Shown here: positions 62,471 to 64,000 of the stretch, in pieces
Numbering within the stretch: position 1 is the stretch's first letter
Layout: every line of letters starts with the position of its first letter
From: Flavobacterium cerinum
Lineage (GTDB): Bacteria > Bacteroidota > Bacteroidia > Flavobacteriales > Flavobacteriaceae
Direction of reading: 5' to 3'
DNA length: 64,000 bases
Assembly (NCBI RefSeq): GCF_024496085.1
Contig: NZ_CP101751.1
Span: 3,782,001-3,846,000 of the forward strand
Program-made: the position numbers and the translations under genes
The notes under the pieces: model-generated
Seen by the model: the letters and a program-made list of their open reading frames with translations, nothing else
What the model was told of the DNA's origin: nothing
The model's database searches: none

Positions 62471-62902
62471 TTATTTTACTCTTGACCAGGTTTGTGTTCT
62501 TCCGATTAACGAAATTCCTACATAACCTCTAACATTTAATTTATCGCTACCGTCCAATTTAACGGTACATTTATATAATTTTCCTTTATTCGGATCCAGG
62601 ATTTTACCATCTGTATATTCATCCCCGGATTTTTTCAATCCTTTGATAATTGTTAATCCTAAAATCGGTTTATCTTTATCTTCTCCGGTACAATCTTTAC
62701 ATTTCGCATTCTTTTTGGCCGGATTTAAAATCTCAACCACTTTCCCGTAAATTTTTCCTCCGGATTCTGTAATTTCCACAATTGATTTGGCTTCACCGGT
62801 TTCATCGTCAACCGTTTTCCATTTCCCTACCACACTTTGTGCCTGAGTTGTAAACAGTCCTAAAAATGCAACAAAGAATACCGTCAAAAGTTGTTTTTTC
62901 AT
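62471..62902 (-). CDS. DUF2147 family secreted protein
   Basis: The product (143 aa) has a signal peptide (MKKQLLTVFFVAFLGLFTTQA) and the DUF2147 barrel pattern. GKWKTVDDETGEAKSIVEI starts the mature part, ILNPAKKNAKCKDCTGEDKDKPILGLTIIKGL carries a Cys pair, and GYVGISLIGRTQTWSRV ends it. Proteins of this family are small, exported and of unknown function. It follows a YihY/BrkB gene by 22 bases. Confidence 0.9.
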   Translation of the reverse strand: MKKQLLTVFFVAFLGLFTTQAQSVVGKWKTVDDETGEAKSIVEITESGGKIYGKVVEILNPAKKNAKCKDCTGEDKDKPILGLTIIKGLKKSGDEYTDGKILDPNKGKLYKCTVKLDGSDKLNVRGYVGISLIGRTQTWSRVK

Positions 62903-62924
62903 AATTATTAGTTTTTTCGTTTTG

Positions 62925-63848
62925 TTAAATATATAAATTTTTTCTTTTTAATTTGTTAATAGTCGCGTTTAATTCAAATCCTAACAACAGGATCATGCAG
63001 TTTATCCATATATAGAACATCAATACAAGAAGCGTACCAATTGATCCGTATAATTCGTTATATCGCGCAAAACGAACCACATAGATTCCAAATACATACG
63101 AACTGATTACAACTAAAACGGTTGTAAAAATCGCTCCGGCATTAAAAAAAGGAATCTGCTTGGTTTCTCTTGTTCCGAATTTAAACAGGAATGATGCCGA
63201 TACAAATAACATAATCAAGATAAAGGCATATCGTGCTAGTTGAATAAAAAGGACATCATCTAACAACAATCGGTTAGATAGCATCTGAATTACCACTTCC
63301 GATACGACAATCGCTGATACGGTGATGATTAAAAAGAATGAAAAAATAACAGACAAACCAATTGCAACTGCATATTGCCTGAAATAACCTCTGGTAATCG
63401 TGATGTGATAAGACGATTCAAATCCGCCCAGAACAGCATTCAATCCGTTAGACATTAAAAAAATTGACAAAAAGAATCCCGAAGAAAGGAGGCTTTTGTA
63501 ACTATTATTCATAATATCCATCAGAATAGCTTCGATAGCACCGTAAGTATTAGGCGGCACACTATCTGAAACAAACCGCAGAAAGTCTTCCTGAAAACCT
63601 TCCAACGGAATATACGGTATCAGGTTCAGTATAAAAAGAGCAAACGGGAAAAGCGCCATAAAGAAACTAAAAGCAATAGCTCCCGCCCGATAAGAGAAAG
63701 CCCCTTTTGCAATTCCGATTCCGTATAACTCTAACAGATCGTACAAGGACAAGCCTTCCAGACCCGGCACTTTTATCGTTTTGATAAAAGCCATAAGTTT
63801 GTTTAGTACCGGAATTTTTTCAATTTGATCTTCGATTTCTTTTGACAC
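62925..63848 (-). CDS. YihY/BrkB family membrane protein
   Basis: The product (307 aa) has six transmembrane helices of the YihY family: FSYRAGAIAFSFFMALFPFALFILNLIPYI, LSSGFFLSIFLMSNGLNAVLGGFESSY, a long pair around VAIGLSVIFSFFLIITVSAIVV, and GSIGTLLVLMFYIWINCMILLLGFELNATI at the end. Sometimes annotated as ribonuclease BN, a name due to an error. Function is unknown. nadC lies 54 bases upstream on the same strand. Confidence 0.9.
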   Translation of the reverse strand: MSKEIEDQIEKIPVLNKLMAFIKTIKVPGLEGLSLYDLLELYGIGIAKGAFSYRAGAIAFSFFMALFPFALFILNLIPYIPLEGFQEDFLRFVSDSVPPNTYGAIEAILMDIMNNSYKSLLSSGFFLSIFLMSNGLNAVLGGFESSYHITITRGYFRQYAVAIGLSVIFSFFLIITVSAIVVSEVVIQMLSNRLLLDDVLFIQLARYAFILIMLFVSASFLFKFGTRETKQIPFFNAGAIFTTVLVVISSYVFGIYVVRFARYNELYGSIGTLLVLMFYIWINCMILLLGFELNATINKLKRKNLYI

Positions 63849-63902
63849 TTACAGCAGCTGTTTTAGGTTTTGTGTTGGTTTTTATCTAATGTAATATACA
63901 AA

Positions 63903-64000
63903 TTAAATCGCCTTCAGGCTCAGATCCAGATTATAAATCGAATGCGTCAACGCTCCGGACGACACATAGTTCACCCCGCATTCCGCATAGTGACGAACGG
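63903..64000 (-). CDS. nadC: Nicotinate-nucleotide pyrophosphorylase (quinolinate phosphoribosyltransferase), C-terminal part
   Basis: Minus-strand codons from the window edge read VRHYAECGVNYVSSG and then ALTHSIYNLDLSLKAI before the stop at 63905-63903. This is the familiar C-terminal end of NadC, which makes nicotinate mononucleotide from quinolinate and PRPP in NAD synthesis. Only 31 residues lie in the window. The gene continues beyond position 64000. Confidence 0.88.
   Translation of the reverse strand, partial: VRHYAECGVNYVSSGALTHSIYNLDLSLKAI

Overview
The window is a contiguous piece of a Bacteroidota chromosome, almost certainly Flavobacteriaceae and probably Flavobacterium. This rests on type IX secretion (T9SS) C-terminal domains, a LytTR/2TM signalling cluster, DUF4835, DUF6495 and DUF6913 genes, a bamD-rpoZ-coaBC-DUF4835-recN-TPR-fabI block, an RprXY-type two-component pair, AT-rich DNA, and promoters of the form TTG-N18-20-TAnnTTTG. 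No rRNA, tRNA, CRISPR array, insertion sequence or prophage was seen. No gene-free stretch exceeds 300 bases; the longest, 1-273 and 26215-26454, are covered in the entries for the sites they hold.

Layout. 1-3354 (+): Sua5-type tRNA t6A enzyme, CCA-adding enzyme and heme A synthase. 3365-6806 (-): TPR protein, LytS-like kinase fused to a 2TM domain, two more 2TM proteins and a LytTR regulator. 6940-9093 (-): a TonB-dependent receptor. 9256-22800 (+): small VOC and YjbR proteins, a ClC/HPP membrane pair, a T9SS SGNH/PKD protein, a pRiA4b ORF-3-like protein, a YejK-like nucleoid protein, a POTRA/barrel protein, an ABC exporter, a large T9SS type-B adhesin-like protein and a GNAT. 23011-26214 (-): a visibly AT-richer RiPP island of the grasp-with-spasm type. 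26455-31759: subtilase lipoprotein, histidine phosphatase, OmpW-like porin, smpB, a degenerate XRE-Fic protein and pcm. 31927-40190 (+): two housekeeping operons separated by a terminator. 40245-52709 (-): rprXY, coaE, a glycosyltransferase, the seven-gene bamD-to-fabI operon, ferritin, dapA and DUF6913. 52758-55145: a 5'-nucleotidase encoded as two separate proteins, then a YhhN-like membrane protein. 55297-59060 (-): ligA, DUF6495 and the rpsF-rpsR-rplI operon. 59239-64000: LytTR regulator, priA, DUF2147, a YihY/BrkB protein and the 3' end of nadC.

The most interesting region is 23011-26214. A 57-residue precursor with a Gly-Gly leader end is followed by an ATP-grasp maturase and a SPASM protein without a radical-SAM cysteine motif. 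Between the two maturases lies a short unannotated 56-codon ORF. It overlaps the 3' end of the ATP-grasp gene and is in frame with the SPASM gene, from which a single stop codon separates it. A 15-bp hairpin lies between the precursor and maturase genes, and a DUF6624-like lipoprotein gene heads the run. No exporter gene is present. A subtilase with a substituted oxyanion-hole Asn is the next gene upstream on the same strand.

Other oddities are the kinase-2TM fusion next to two 2TM paralogues, the Fic domain with Gln in place of the catalytic His, the ClC without a recognisable GSGIP motif, and the split 5'-nucleotidase in reversed domain order. All assignments come from reading translated sequence and motifs. 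No database search was run.
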